Positions 46,931 through 57,328 of a stretch of 64,000 nt of DNA are shown here, in pieces. The notes beneath the pieces were generated by a model. The model saw nothing but the letters and a program-made list of their open reading frames with translations. It had not been told where the DNA came from and did not search any database. Source of the stretch: Betaproteobacteria bacterium. Its GTDB lineage: Bacteria; Pseudomonadota; Gammaproteobacteria; Burkholderiales; Burkholderiaceae. The translations under genes and the position numbers were made by a program. The stretch's first letter is position 1. Each line of letters opens with the position of its first letter. The DNA lies in assembly GCA_009927445.1 (NCBI GenBank), contig RFMZ01000207.1:1-64000 (forward strand), written 5' to 3'.

Positions 46931-48079
46931 TTAAGCCTCTACCAATAGACGTAAAATCCTGCGTAGGGGTTCAGCAGCACCCCATAATAGTTGATCCCCT
47001 ACCGTAAATGCTCCAATAAATTCTGGGCCCATCGCTAACTGATGAAGCCGTCCAACCGGAATCGTTAATGTTCCAGTGACAGCTGCTGGAGTCAGATATT
47101 TTTCGGATAAAACCCGCTCATTAGGTACTAACTGAACCCATGGGTTTGCTGATGCAATCAAATGCTCTAATTCCGGCATGGGAACTTCTTTTTTTAACTT
47201 GATGGTTAAACCCTGCGAGTGACAGCGCATTGCCCCAACCCGCACACAGATGCCATCAATCGGAATACTACCCGGCTGCCTAAAAGGCGGCAGGCCAAGA
47301 ATCTTATTAGTTTCTGACCCACCTTTGAACTCCTCTTTACTTTGACCAAATGCTACCTCATCATCAATCCATGGAATCAAACTACCAGCAAGAGCTGTTC
47401 CGCGAAAATTTTCTTTAGGAAAATCATCTGAACGCAAAGTATGGCTAATCTTTTGATCGATTTCCAAAATAGCAGAAGCGGGATTGCCCAAAGCCCCCTT
47501 CACTGAATCGTGTAAAGCGCCCATCTGCAATAAAAGTTCACGCATATTCTGAGCACCCGCTCCAGAAGCTGCTTGATAAGTCATGACTGAAATCCACTCG
47601 ACTAAGCCTGCCTGAAAAAGTCCCCCAAGACCCATTAGCATCAGGCTAACGGTACAGTTACCCCCAATCCAGTTTTTCCCACCAGCTAAAAGTGCACGAT
47701 CAATCACAGACCGGTTCACAGGGTCTAAAACAATCACGGCATCAGGATTCATACGTAATGTACTAGCCGCATCAATCCAATGCCCTTGCCAACCAGTAGC
47801 CCGAAGAGGGGCAAAAATAGCCTTGGTGTAGTCACCGCCCTGACAAGTGATAATCATGTCACACTGCTGCAGAGCATTTAAATCAGCAGCATCATGTAAA
47901 ACAGCAGTATTCGAAGAAGTGGTTAAGCCCTGGATCACCGGTGCGGGACCGCCAACATTGCTCGTACTAAAAAAAATCGGCTCGATCAGCGCAAAATCAC
48001 ACTCCTTCTGCATTCTCTCCAGAAGAACACTGCCAACCATCCCCCGCCAACCAACGAAACCCACTACTGGAACTGACAT
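46931..48079 (-). CDS. asd: aspartate-semialdehyde dehydrogenase
   Basis: 382 aa; '[18 protein letters not shown]', '[20 protein letters not shown]', '[11 protein letters not shown]'. Confidence 0.97.
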   Translation of the reverse strand: MSVPVVGFVGWRGMVGSVLLERMQKECDFALIEPIFFSTSNVGGPAPVIQGLTTSSNTAVLHDAADLNALQQCDMIITCQGGDYTKAIFAPLRATGWQGHWIDAASTLRMNPDAVIVLDPVNRSVIDRALLAGGKNWIGGNCTVSLMLMGLGGLFQAGLVEWISVMTYQAASGAGAQNMRELLLQMGALHDSVKGALGNPASAILEIDQKISHTLRSDDFPKENFRGTALAGSLIPWIDDEVAFGQSKEEFKGGSETNKILGLPPFRQPGSIPIDGICVRVGAMRCHSQGLTIKLKKEVPMPELEHLIASANPWVQLVPNERVLSEKYLTPAAVTGTLTIPVGRLHQLAMGPEFIGAFTVGDQLLWGAAEPLRRILRLLVEA

Positions 48080-48148
48080 ATAGCAACCTTACAAATAAAA
48101 TATCTATTTTAGCCCGAACCCATGCAATCCGATAGTAGCTTTATTTTG

Positions 48149-48173
48149 CAGAAAAATGGGGACAATTTTTCTG
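48149..48173. repeat. perfect inverted repeat, 9-bp arms with 7-nt loop (CAGAAAAAT-GGGGACA-ATTTTTCTG)
   Basis: read directly in the asd-leuB intergenic gap; arms 48149-48157 and 48165-48173. Confidence 0.75.
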
Positions 48174-48210
48174 TTCATCGCTTGATCCATGCTGAAAAAC
48201 CTATGGACTA

Positions 48211-48230
48211 AAGATCAAACAAGATCAAAC
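48211..48230. repeat. 10-bp perfect tandem duplication (AAGATCAAAC x2)
   Basis: read directly, asd-leuB intergenic gap. Confidence 0.75.
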
Positions 48231-48348
48231 ACATTGAGCCAGTAAAAATTCATCCACCAAAACTTAAACTCTAGAACTCGTCCGCCAGAGCCGAAAAGTC
48301 TTTGATCAGATTATCTTCCAGATAAACTCAGGAGTTCCAGGTGGAATT

Positions 48349-49419
48349 TTATTTCAGTGCGTTTAAGACCGCCTGACCCATTTGGGCAGTTCCAACCTTC
48401 TTCGTACCCTCAGTATATATATCACTAGTTCGATACCCCTCGGTGAGAACCTGTTGGACTGCGCGCTCAATACGAGTCGCTTGCTCAGGCTTGCCAAGTG
48501 AGTAACGTAACATCATGGCGGCCGATAAGATCGTTGCCAATGGATTTGCAATACCTTGGCCGGCTATATCAGGGGCTGAACCATGACTAGGCTCATATAA
48601 TCCCTTGTTATGGGCATCGAGTGAAGCAGAGGGTAACATACCAATCGAGCCAGTTAACATAGCCGCTTCATCAGACAAAATATCACCAAATAAGTTGCCT
48701 GTTACGACCACATCGAATGCTTTGGGGGCTTTTACAAGTTGCATTGCAGCATTATCGACATACATATGGGTTAACTCAACATCGGGATATTCTTTGCCTA
48801 CCTCAGACATAATCTCTCGCCACAGTTGAGATGTTTCTAAAACATTCGATTTATCAACGCTGCACACACGATTATTTCGTTGACGAGCGGCCGCAAAAGC
48901 TACATGACCGATTCTACGCACCTCCGGCTCGCTATATCGCATCGTGTCAAAGCCTTCTCTAGCCCCGGGAAATAAACCATCCGTGGCCGTTCTAATGCCT
49001 TTGGGAGAGCCAAAATAGACATCACCATTGAGCTCACGAACAATCAAAATATCCAAGCCTGCAACAATCTCGGCCTTTAAGGATGAAGCCGATGTTAATT
49101 CCGGATAACAAATCGCCGGACGCAAGTTAGCAAATAAAGCTAAATGTTTTCGTAATCCTAAAATAGCTTGCTCGGGACGTAATTCACGAGGCAATTGATC
49201 ATACTTAAAATCCCCAACTGACCCAAATAAGATCGCGTCAGCCTCTTTTGCCAACTGCAGAGTTGCAGGGGGCAAAGGGTGCCCATCGGCTTCATATCCA
49301 GCACCGCCAACAGGTGCCTCCTCTAGGGTAAAAGATTCGTCAAGATTTTCTAATACCAGACGCGCTTGAGCAATAATTTCAGGGCCGATGCCATCACCGG
49401 GCAAAATAGCTATCTTCAT
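48349..49419 (-). CDS. leuB: 3-isopropylmalate dehydrogenase
   Basis: '[15 protein letters not shown]' start at 49419 preferred over the ORF-track Met at 49461; '[38 protein letters not shown]', '[12 protein letters not shown]', '[23 protein letters not shown]'. Confidence 0.97.
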   Translation of the reverse strand: MKIAILPGDGIGPEIIAQARLVLENLDESFTLEEAPVGGAGYEADGHPLPPATLQLAKEADAILFGSVGDFKYDQLPRELRPEQAILGLRKHLALFANLRPAICYPELTSASSLKAEIVAGLDILIVRELNGDVYFGSPKGIRTATDGLFPGAREGFDTMRYSEPEVRRIGHVAFAAARQRNNRVCSVDKSNVLETSQLWREIMSEVGKEYPDVELTHMYVDNAAMQLVKAPKAFDVVVTGNLFGDILSDEAAMLTGSIGMLPSASLDAHNKGLYEPSHGSAPDIAGQGIANPLATILSAAMMLRYSLGKPEQATRIERAVQQVLTEGYRTSDIYTEGTKKVGTAQMGQAVLNALK

Positions 49420-49436
49420 GATGTGTCCTAATTGAG

Positions 49437-50084
49437 CTAGGGTAACTTGGCTTCTAACCAAGGCATTTTTAGAATACGCTCTGCCTCAAAACGTTTGATT
49501 TTGTCTGAGTGCCGCAGCGTTAAACCAATATCATCAAAGCCATTCATTAAGCAGTATTTTCGAAATGACGTTACTTCAAAAGCATAAGTTCGACCATCAC
49601 CAGATCGAACAACTTGCTCAGCTAAATCAACTGTTAATTGATATCCATTGAAAGCTAAGGTTTCAGTAAACAAATGATCGACCTCAAGACTACTCAAGAC
49701 AATCGGTAAAATCCCGTTTTTAAAGCAGTTATTCATAAAAATATCTGCAAAACTAGGCGCTATGATCGCCCGAAAACCATACTGTTCAAGGGCCCAAGGG
49801 GCATGTTCACGGGAACTACCACACCCAAAATTTTTCTTGGCTAATAAAATACTACCCTGTTGGTAGCGGGACTGGTTCAACACAAAATCTGGGTTAATTG
49901 GCCGATTACGACAATCTTGACCAGGCTCTCCATGATCCAAATAACGCCACTCATCAAACAGGTTTTGACCAAAACCAGTCCTCGCAATTGATTTTAAAAA
50001 CTGCTTTGGAATGATTGCGTCGGTATCGACATTCTCCCGATTAAGAGGCACAACAATACCTTGGTGAACAGTAAAAGCTTGCAT
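49437..50084 (-). CDS. leuD: 3-isopropylmalate dehydratase small subunit
   Basis: 215 aa; '[16 protein letters not shown]', '[21 protein letters not shown]'. Confidence 0.98.
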   Translation of the reverse strand: MQAFTVHQGIVVPLNRENVDTDAIIPKQFLKSIARTGFGQNLFDEWRYLDHGEPGQDCRNRPINPDFVLNQSRYQQGSILLAKKNFGCGSSREHAPWALEQYGFRAIIAPSFADIFMNNCFKNGILPIVLSSLEVDHLFTETLAFNGYQLTVDLAEQVVRSGDGRTYAFEVTSFRKYCLMNGFDDIGLTLRHSDKIKRFEAERILKMPWLEAKLP

Positions 50085-50127
50085 ATGAACTCGTTGGTTA
50101 ATTGGTTATCAGAAATTCTATCAAGTC

Positions 50128-50370
50128 TTATTTAATGGGGGTGACAAGCGCTCCAGCCGCGCCGGAATCTGGTGTTGGAACTGGCACAACCGGCTGCTCT
50201 GGGCTGGTGGATGGTTTTGCTGTATTACTACTAGCAGCCTGCGAAGACTTTTGGATTGAGGAGCCAACCGCTTGCATATCGCGACCAAGACCTTCTACTG
50301 TAGAACACGAAACGATTGCCCCTAAATATAAAATGCTACACGCCAATAGGCAATTTCGCCGAATATTCAT
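50128..50370 (-). CDS. entericidin-like small lipoprotein
   Basis: 'MNIRRNCLLACSILYLGAIVSCSTVEGLGRDMQAVGSSIQ': lipobox-like 'AIVSC' followed by the 'STVxGxGxDxQxxGxxI' entericidin pattern, with a longer Ser/Pro/Thr-rich tail; start at 50370 or 50385. Confidence 0.82.
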   Translation of the reverse strand: MNIRRNCLLACSILYLGAIVSCSTVEGLGRDMQAVGSSIQKSSQAASSNTAKPSTSPEQPVVPVPTPDSGAAGALVTPIK

Positions 50371-50391
50371 GATCTGAGCTTCCATACAATT

Positions 50392-51801
50392 TTAAGCAAT
50401 TTTTCGAACATCGACAAAATGCCCTTCAATAGCAGCCGCAGCCGCCATCGCAGGACTCACTAAATGTGTTCTCCCACCAGCTCCCTGCCGACCTTCAAAG
50501 TTTCGATTCGACGTCGAAGCACAACGCTCCCCAGGCTCTAACCGATCTGCATTCATCGCCAAACACATCGAACAGCCCGGCTCTCGCCATTCAAAGCCAG
50601 CTGCTTTAAAAAGCAAGTCAAGTCCTTCTTTTTCTGCTTGTGCCTTGACGAGGCCAGAGCCAGGAACAACTAAAGCTAATTTAACATGGTCAGCTACCCG
50701 CTTGCCTATGCGTTCAACGACTTTAGCGGCACTTCTCAAATCCTCAATTCGGCTATTAGTACAGGAACCAATAAATACTTTATCAATTCGAATGGAGTCA
50801 ATGGGCATATTCGGCTCTAAACCCATATATTCAAGGGCTCGCTCGATAGCTAAACGCTTCGCGGGGTCTTTTTCTTTATCCGGATCAGGCACTTGATCAT
50901 CGATACTAAGAACCATCTCTGGAGAGGTTCCCCAACTGACCTGCGGCTTTATTTCTTCAGCGCGTAAAGTGACAACTTGATCAAATACCGCATCTTGATC
51001 CGTGTGAAGGTTGCGCCAATATTGGATAGCATGCGACCAGGCCTGTCCTTGAGGGGAGTATGGCCGGTTTTGAACGTATTCAATTGTTTTTTCATCGACG
51101 GCTACAAGACCAGCCCTAGCGCCAGCTTCAATTGCCATGTTACAGAGTGTCATCCGACCCTCCATCGATAAATACGTAATAGCCTCTCCAGCAAATTCGA
51201 TGGTATGGCCAGTGCCACCAGCAGTTCCAATCCTACCAATAATTGCTAAAACAATATCTTTTGCAGAACAGCCCTGCGATAAACGGCCATCAACCCGCAC
51301 TAACATGTTCTTACTTTTCTTCATCAGTAAAGTTTGAGTAGCTAATACGTGTTCAACCTCGGACGTACCAATTCCAAATGCTAAAGCACCAAAAGCACCA
51401 TGTGTGCTGGTATGCGAGTCGCCACAAACGATCGTCATCCCTGGCAGTGTAGCGCCCTGCTCAGGGCCAATAACATGCACAATACCTTGTCGACGATCGT
51501 GCATTTTGAACTGAGTAATTCCTAAGCGATCACAATTGTTATCCAAAGTATCAACTTGTAATTTGGAAACCGGGTCGATAATCCCCTCTGAACGGTCCGT
51601 AGTTGGTACGTTATGATCTGATACAGCTAAGTTAGCGGCATTACGCCAAAGCATTCTTCCAGCAATCTCTAGCCCCTCAAAAGCTTGCGGGCTAGTGACC
51701 TCATGCAAAAGATGTCGGTCTATATAAAGCACTGCCGTGCCATCTTCCTCAACGTGTATTACATGATCATCCCAAAGTTTGTCATACAAGGTCCGAGCCA
51801 T
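50392..51801 (-). CDS. leuC: 3-isopropylmalate dehydratase large subunit
   Basis: 469 aa; '[34 protein letters not shown]', '[17 protein letters not shown]', 'GCSMCLAMN'. Confidence 0.98.
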   Translation of the reverse strand: MARTLYDKLWDDHVIHVEEDGTAVLYIDRHLLHEVTSPQAFEGLEIAGRMLWRNAANLAVSDHNVPTTDRSEGIIDPVSKLQVDTLDNNCDRLGITQFKMHDRRQGIVHVIGPEQGATLPGMTIVCGDSHTSTHGAFGALAFGIGTSEVEHVLATQTLLMKKSKNMLVRVDGRLSQGCSAKDIVLAIIGRIGTAGGTGHTIEFAGEAITYLSMEGRMTLCNMAIEAGARAGLVAVDEKTIEYVQNRPYSPQGQAWSHAIQYWRNLHTDQDAVFDQVVTLRAEEIKPQVSWGTSPEMVLSIDDQVPDPDKEKDPAKRLAIERALEYMGLEPNMPIDSIRIDKVFIGSCTNSRIEDLRSAAKVVERIGKRVADHVKLALVVPGSGLVKAQAEKEGLDLLFKAAGFEWREPGCSMCLAMNADRLEPGERCASTSNRNFEGRQGAGGRTHLVSPAMAAAAAIEGHFVDVRKIA

Positions 51802-51813
51802 GTAATCTCCTAA

Positions 51814-53124
51814 TTATCGTTGCGAGATAGCAGATACGGAGCGGGTTACGCTGCCATTAAACAGCTGTCTAGGCCGACCAATCTTATACTCTGGATCGGT
51901 AATCATTTCTTCCCATTGCGATATCCAACCAACCGTCCTAGCTAATGCAAATACGCAGGTAAACATGTCGGTCGGTATGCCAAGGGCACGCTGCACAATA
52001 CCCGAGTAAAAATCGACATTCGGATATAACTTACGACTGACAAAGTACTCATCCTCTAAAGCAATCTTTTCTAATGTCATCGCTAATTTAAATAATGGAT
52101 CATCCCCCAGCCCAAGCTCATTTAAAACCTCGTAACAAGTCTCACGCATTAATTTTGCGCGTGGATCAAAGTTTTTATAAACGCGATGACCAAATCCCAT
52201 TAAACGAACACCAGAATCTTTATCTTTGACTTTGGCAATGAACTCACCAATTTTTTCCACGCCACCCATTTTTTGGATATTCTCGAGCATTTGTAAACAG
52301 GCTTCATTCGCTCCACCATGCGCCGGCCCCCATAAACAGGCGACGCCCGCTGCGATGCCGGCAAATGGATTAGTTCCAGAAGAACCCGCTAAACGCACGG
52401 TTGAAGTAGAAGCATTTTGCTCGTGATCTGCATGCAAAATAAAGATCCGATCAAGAGCCCTTACTAAAACAGGATTTACCACATACTCTTCACAAGGATT
52501 ACCAAACATCATCCGCATAAAATTAGCCGTATAGGACAAATTATTTTTCGGGTAAATATAAGGCTGCCCGATCGAGTATTTGTAAGCCATCGCAACTAAG
52601 GTCGGCATTTTGGCAACTAGACGAATTTGGGCGATCTCACGCACTTTGGCATCGGAGTAATCCAGTCCATCATGGTAAAACGCTGCCATCCCACCAACCA
52701 GTCCGGTTAGAACTGCCATTGGGTGAGCGTCGCGCCGAAAACCACGCAGAAAAAACTGCATTTGCTCATGTACCATCGTATGGTGCATGACTAAATGATC
52801 AAAATCCGTTTTTTCTTTTTGATTGGGTAGCTTGCCATTGAGTAACAAAAAGCAGGTCTCTAAAAAATCACAGTTAATGGCCAACTCATCAATCGGATAT
52901 CCGCGATACAAGAGCTCACCCTTATCACCATCAATATAGGTAATTTTTGATGAACAAGAAGCTGTTGACATAAATCCTGGGTCATAAGTAAATTTTCCAG
53001 TTTTACCATAAAGCTTACTAATATCGATTACATCTGGTCCAACCGTGCCTTTGTATATAGGCATCTCGATGGACGGTGAGCCATCAGAAAAGGATATCGT
53101 TGCTTTAATATCAGAGGGTGTCAT
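51814..53124 (-). CDS. gltA: citrate synthase
   Basis: 436 aa; 'GYPIDELA', '[46 protein letters not shown]', '[14 protein letters not shown]'. Confidence 0.98.
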   Translation of the reverse strand: MTPSDIKATISFSDGSPSIEMPIYKGTVGPDVIDISKLYGKTGKFTYDPGFMSTASCSSKITYIDGDKGELLYRGYPIDELAINCDFLETCFLLLNGKLPNQKEKTDFDHLVMHHTMVHEQMQFFLRGFRRDAHPMAVLTGLVGGMAAFYHDGLDYSDAKVREIAQIRLVAKMPTLVAMAYKYSIGQPYIYPKNNLSYTANFMRMMFGNPCEEYVVNPVLVRALDRIFILHADHEQNASTSTVRLAGSSGTNPFAGIAAGVACLWGPAHGGANEACLQMLENIQKMGGVEKIGEFIAKVKDKDSGVRLMGFGHRVYKNFDPRAKLMRETCYEVLNELGLGDDPLFKLAMTLEKIALEDEYFVSRKLYPNVDFYSGIVQRALGIPTDMFTCVFALARTVGWISQWEEMITDPEYKIGRPRQLFNGSVTRSVSAISQR

Positions 53125-53232
53125 TTTGAAATTTCCTTCTTATTTTGTATTGAACTCTAATGCAAGTTGATTAAAACTCCACAGTAACAAATTTAAAAAC
53201 ACAGCAGATCTGAGTAATCGACGCAAACAATT

Positions 53233-53490
53233 TTACACTTGTTGAAGTTGCTGCAATACTTGCTTTACTTCTACACAATCTAAATTGCCCGAAGGCTTAG
53301 TTCGCCCCAAGAACAAATCCAACAAATCATTATCACTCAAGTCAAATAGTTGATCTAGAGCTAAGACATCAGTCATGCTCAAGGTCTGTGCATAACGATT
53401 AAAAAATCGCTCAATAATTAGATCGTTTTCTAATAAACCTCTTCTGGCACTCCATCGCAAACGAGATAAAGTACCAGAATCAATACTCAT
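53233..53490 (-). CDS. sdhE: succinate dehydrogenase assembly factor SdhE (FAD assembly factor)
   Basis: 85 aa; 'RLRWSARRGLLENDLIIERFF' (RRG-E motif) directly after sdhB. Confidence 0.93.
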   Translation of the reverse strand: MSIDSGTLSRLRWSARRGLLENDLIIERFFNRYAQTLSMTDVLALDQLFDLSDNDLLDLFLGRTKPSGNLDCVEVKQVLQQLQQV

Positions 53491-54194
53491 ACTGCCCGTC
53501 GCACCATCAACTCTTTAATTTTTCCAATGGCCTTAGTTGGATTTAAACCCTTTGGACAGACATCAACACAATTCATGATTGTATGACATCGAAATAAGCG
53601 ATACGGATCCTCTAGATTGTCAAGGCGCTCTGAAGTGACGTGGTCACGACTGTCTGCAATAAATCGGTAGGCTTGTAAAAGGCCGGCTGGGCCAACAAAC
53701 TTATCTGGGTTCCACCAAAAAGAAGGGCAAGCCGTTGAGCAAGATGCACATAAAATACACTCGTACAAACCGTTCAACTCATCCCTTTCCTCGGGTGATT
53801 GCAAACGCTCCTTTTCTGGCGGAGGCGTGTCATTGACTAAATACGGCCGAATCGAATGGTACTGCTTAAAAAAGTTGGTCATATCAACAATCAAATCTCG
53901 CACAACCGGCAAGCCAGGCAATGGGCGCAGAGTAATTTTATTTGGGAGTGTGAGCATATTGGTAAGACATGCAAGACCATTTTTGCCATTGATGTTCATG
54001 GCATCAGACCCACAAACACCCTCCCGACAGGAACGCCTAAAGGAGAGCGTTTCGTCTAATTTTTTTAGTTTCATTAAGACATCTAAAAGCATTCTCTCAT
54101 CACCATCAAGCTCCAGCTCGTAAGTCTGCATCCGAGGCGCGGCATCTTTATCAGGATCGTAACGATAAACTTCAATAATTCGTGTTTGGCTCAT
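53487..54194 (-). CDS. sdhB: succinate dehydrogenase iron-sulfur subunit
   Basis: 235 aa; 'SCREGVCGSDAMNINGKNGLAC', 'CILCASCSTACPSFWW', 'CHTIMNCVDVCPKGLNPTKAI'. Confidence 0.98.
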   Translation of the reverse strand: MSQTRIIEVYRYDPDKDAAPRMQTYELELDGDERMLLDVLMKLKKLDETLSFRRSCREGVCGSDAMNINGKNGLACLTNMLTLPNKITLRPLPGLPVVRDLIVDMTNFFKQYHSIRPYLVNDTPPPEKERLQSPEERDELNGLYECILCASCSTACPSFWWNPDKFVGPAGLLQAYRFIADSRDHVTSERLDNLEDPYRLFRCHTIMNCVDVCPKGLNPTKAIGKIKELMVRRAV

Positions 54195-54205
54195 TTTTTT
54201 TCCCT

Positions 54206-55984
54206 CTAGAATGTGCGTACTTTTGGCGGAATAGATTCGGCAGTCAATGGCTTGAGATTGACCGGCTTAAACTCCATTCGATTATTTTCTTTAAACCACA
54301 ATGAGTGCTTTAACCAGTTCACATCATCACGTTCAGGACAGTCATCATGGGCATGCGCACCGCGACTTTCTTGACGTGTTGCGGCGGAGGTCATCGTTGA
54401 ATTGGCCGACTCCACTAAATTCGCTAACTCCAAGGCCTCAACCCGAGCTGTATTGAAAATCTTGGATTTATCCTTGAGATGGATATTCTGAGCCCGCTGG
54501 GTTAATTCAACCATCTGCCGAGCACCCTCGTCCATAATCTTTTGGGTTCTAAATACCCCACAATGCTTTTGCATGGTACTACGAATATCATTGGCCACAT
54601 CCTGGGTATATTCACCCGAACTTGAATTATCCAGTTGCGCCAAACGTGCCAACGAATAGTCAGCAGCATCTGCTGGTAAGTCTTGATGATTTTTCTGTTT
54701 TAAAGCCGTAGCGACCACATGATTACCCGCCGCTCTCCCAAAAACTAATAAATCTAGTAAGGAATTGGTTCCTAAACGATTTGCGCCGTGCACCGAAACA
54801 CATGAACATTCACCCATAGCATAAAAACCATTGATAATTGCATTCGGATTGCCGTTTTTAGGAGCCACCACTTGCCCATAAATATTGGTTGGAATACCAC
54901 CCATTTGGTAGTGAATAGTCGGGACCACCGGAATTGGCTCTTTCGTAACGTCTGTATTGGCAAAATTAATCCCAATTTCGTAAACCGATGGCAGGCGTTT
55001 GTGAATCGTTTCGGCGCCAATGTGCGTTAAATCTAAAACTACATAATCTTTATTGGGGCCACAACCACGACCCTCTTTAATTTCTTGATCCATACAGCGA
55101 GATACAAAATCTCGAGGCGCTAAATCTTTGAGTGTCGGAGCATAACGTTCCATAAAACGCTCACCATCACCGTTTCTTAAAATCCCACCCTCGCCACGAC
55201 ACCCCTCTGTCAAAAGTACCCCTGCACCAGCAACTCCGGTCGGGTGAAATTGCCAAAACTCCATGTCCTCAAGGGGGATGCCAGCTCGCGCCGTCATGCC
55301 CATACCGTCCCCAGTATTAATAAACGCATTGGTCGAAGCTTGCCAAATCCTGCCAGCGCCGCCAGTAGCAAACATGGTACATTTCGCTTCTAGAATATGG
55401 ATATCGCCCGTTTCCATTTCCATGGCAGTTACTCCAAGTACGTCGCCGGCCTGATTACGAATTAAATCTAGTGCCATCCACTCGACAAAGAAATGAGTCT
55501 TAGCGCGCACATTGCGTTGGTACAAGGTGTGAAGCATGGCGTGCCCAGTCCGATCAGCCGCAGCACAAGCGCGTTGAACCGCTTTCTCGCCATAGTTTGC
55601 AGTGTGACCACCAAAAGGACGCTGGTAAATCGTACCATCAGCATTGCGATCAAAAGGCATACCAAAGTGCTCTAATTCGTACACCACATTAGGGGCTTCT
55701 CGGCACATGAACTCAATTGCATCCTGATCGCCAAGCCAGTCAGACCCCTTAATCGTGTCATAAAAATGATAGTGCCAATTATCCTCACTCATATTCCCCA
55801 ATGAGGCACCGATACCGCCTTGGGCAGCAACAGTATGAGAACGCGTCGGAAATACTTTCGACAAGACCGCAACATTGAGACCAGCCTCAGCTAATTGCAA
55901 GGAAGCTCTCATACCCGCACCGCCAGCCCCAACGATTACCACATCAAAACGCCGGCGTGGAATTGCCGATTTAATCGCAGCCAT
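54206..55984 (-). CDS. sdhA: succinate dehydrogenase flavoprotein subunit
   Basis: 592 aa; 'VIVGAGGAGMRASLQLAEAGL', 'SHTVAAQGGIGASLGN', 'HPTGVAGAGVLLTEGCRGEGGIL'. Confidence 0.98.
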   Translation of the reverse strand: MAAIKSAIPRRRFDVVIVGAGGAGMRASLQLAEAGLNVAVLSKVFPTRSHTVAAQGGIGASLGNMSEDNWHYHFYDTIKGSDWLGDQDAIEFMCREAPNVVYELEHFGMPFDRNADGTIYQRPFGGHTANYGEKAVQRACAAADRTGHAMLHTLYQRNVRAKTHFFVEWMALDLIRNQAGDVLGVTAMEMETGDIHILEAKCTMFATGGAGRIWQASTNAFINTGDGMGMTARAGIPLEDMEFWQFHPTGVAGAGVLLTEGCRGEGGILRNGDGERFMERYAPTLKDLAPRDFVSRCMDQEIKEGRGCGPNKDYVVLDLTHIGAETIHKRLPSVYEIGINFANTDVTKEPIPVVPTIHYQMGGIPTNIYGQVVAPKNGNPNAIINGFYAMGECSCVSVHGANRLGTNSLLDLLVFGRAAGNHVVATALKQKNHQDLPADAADYSLARLAQLDNSSSGEYTQDVANDIRSTMQKHCGVFRTQKIMDEGARQMVELTQRAQNIHLKDKSKIFNTARVEALELANLVESANSTMTSAATRQESRGAHAHDDCPERDDVNWLKHSLWFKENNRMEFKPVNLKPLTAESIPPKVRTF

Positions 55985-56353
55985 TTAGACCCTCCAAAGA
56001 ATTTGTGCACTATAGGCTAGGCAACCCACTAGCCATAAAACAGTGAGTGTTTGCAGAACTAGACGAACACCTGTCGCAGGAATATAGTCCATCCAGATGT
56101 CGCGAATACCAACCCAGGCATGGTAAAAAAGACTAAAGAAGGTCAAAAGTGTCAATATCTTCATGAATTGATTCGCGAAAAGACTTGACCAACCCTCGTA
56201 GGAAGGATTTCCGAAAATAAAATAGACGACTAACAACAGCAAGGTATAGACCGCCATGATGACCGCGGTAACACGTTGCAGGAGCCACTCGGTCAGACCA
56301 TAATGAGCCCCAACGACTAAACGCTTAGGCCCTATATTTGTTTTGACAGACAT
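55985..56353 (-). CDS. sdhD: succinate dehydrogenase membrane anchor subunit
   Basis: 122 aa, three TM; 'ALVVGAHYGLTEWLLQRVTAVIMAVYTLLL'-like, 'FFSLFYHAWVGIRDIWMDYI' (heme-site H). Confidence 0.95.
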   Translation of the reverse strand: MSVKTNIGPKRLVVGAHYGLTEWLLQRVTAVIMAVYTLLLLVVYFIFGNPSYEGWSSLFANQFMKILTLLTFFSLFYHAWVGIRDIWMDYIPATGVRLVLQTLTVLWLVGCLAYSAQILWRV

Positions 56354-56362
56354 AATCTTCCT

Positions 56363-56788
56363 CTAAAACAGATTAAATAATTTTGCGCCAAAGACGGCAG
56401 TTAATGACAGACTGATAATAAATACGGTCATGGCGGATTTTTGGATTTGATGCTTTTCAATGCCCCGATGCAGATCGAGCATTAAAAAACGAATCCCAGC
56501 ACAAAAATGATGTAAAAAGGCCCATATCAAGCCAAGTAAAATGATCTTTACTAGGGGACTGCCAATTAACTCGGTAAAAGTTAAAAAGCTTATTTCGGAC
56601 GTAATACTTGAATCAAACAAATACAGCAAAAAAGGTAACATCAGAAATAAACCAGCACCGCTAACACGATGCAGAATTGAAAGCTTTCCAGCTAAGGGTA
56701 AACGATAGGATCCTAAGATTTGGCCAATACCGATATTCTTATATTCTGGTCGAGGTGGGCGTGCAATTGGTTGAACTGAATCAGACAT
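56363..56788 (-). CDS. sdhC: succinate dehydrogenase cytochrome b556 subunit
   Basis: 141 aa; 'RPPRPEYKNIGIGQILGSYRLPLAGKLSILHRVSGAGLFLMLPF', 'FLHHFCAGIRFLMLDLHRG'. Confidence 0.96.
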   Translation of the reverse strand: MSDSVQPIARPPRPEYKNIGIGQILGSYRLPLAGKLSILHRVSGAGLFLMLPFLLYLFDSSITSEISFLTFTELIGSPLVKIILLGLIWAFLHHFCAGIRFLMLDLHRGIEKHQIQKSAMTVFIISLSLTAVFGAKLFNLF

Positions 56789-56933
56789 GAAACTTCCTTA
56801 AGGACTGTTGTGGTTGATGTAGTTTTATAAACAATTTGAGTAATGTACTGAATTAAATCACAGGTATTTGACAGTAAAAGCTGCTAAATAAAATTAAACA
56901 ACAGTGTAATTTTGTCATATTCTCAAAATTTCT

Positions 56934-56980
56934 GATTTTATTTTAAAAAAATCCTTATATATTATTGATTTATATATATT
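56934..56980. promoter_or_regulatory. extremely AT-rich segment with overlapping imperfect palindromes in the sdhC/mdh divergent intergenic region; candidate promoter/regulator region
   Basis: GATTTTATTTTAAAAAAATC (56934-56953) followed by TTATATATTATTGATTTATATATATT. Confidence 0.3.
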
Positions 56981-57328
56981 TTAGCACGACTCCTCAATTA
57001 CGAAAAACCACCAAAATACCTTCTTAGCATGACTCACTCCTCCTATCTAGCACCATGAATTGAGCACATTACCGAAGCATTTGCTCTTCAAGAATTAGCC
57101 TTTTCAAAGCTTTTTAAAGCATCGACTCAATTATTTTATAGAGGATAAAAATTCATAAAATCCGACTGACGTAGCCTTTGAGCAAATGATGAATGTTAGA
57201 AAAAGAACAAGGTAAAATAATATTTGGCCAAATTTATCGAATTAGGATGACATATTCACTATCATTAGAATTCATTAGAGATCTTTTGATCATTTTAAAT
57301 CGCCCCACTATCAACTTAGGAGCCCCCC

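Noticed and set aside
50102-50377. 91 aa + ORF antisense to the entericidin-like gene
   Set aside because: Minus frame has a lipobox and family pattern; the + frame reads as its complement with no signal of its own.
53233-53490. Considered whether the small ORF after sdhB was an antitoxin
   Set aside because: RRG-E motif and position identify SdhE, which was historically mis-annotated as the CptB/YgfY antitoxin.
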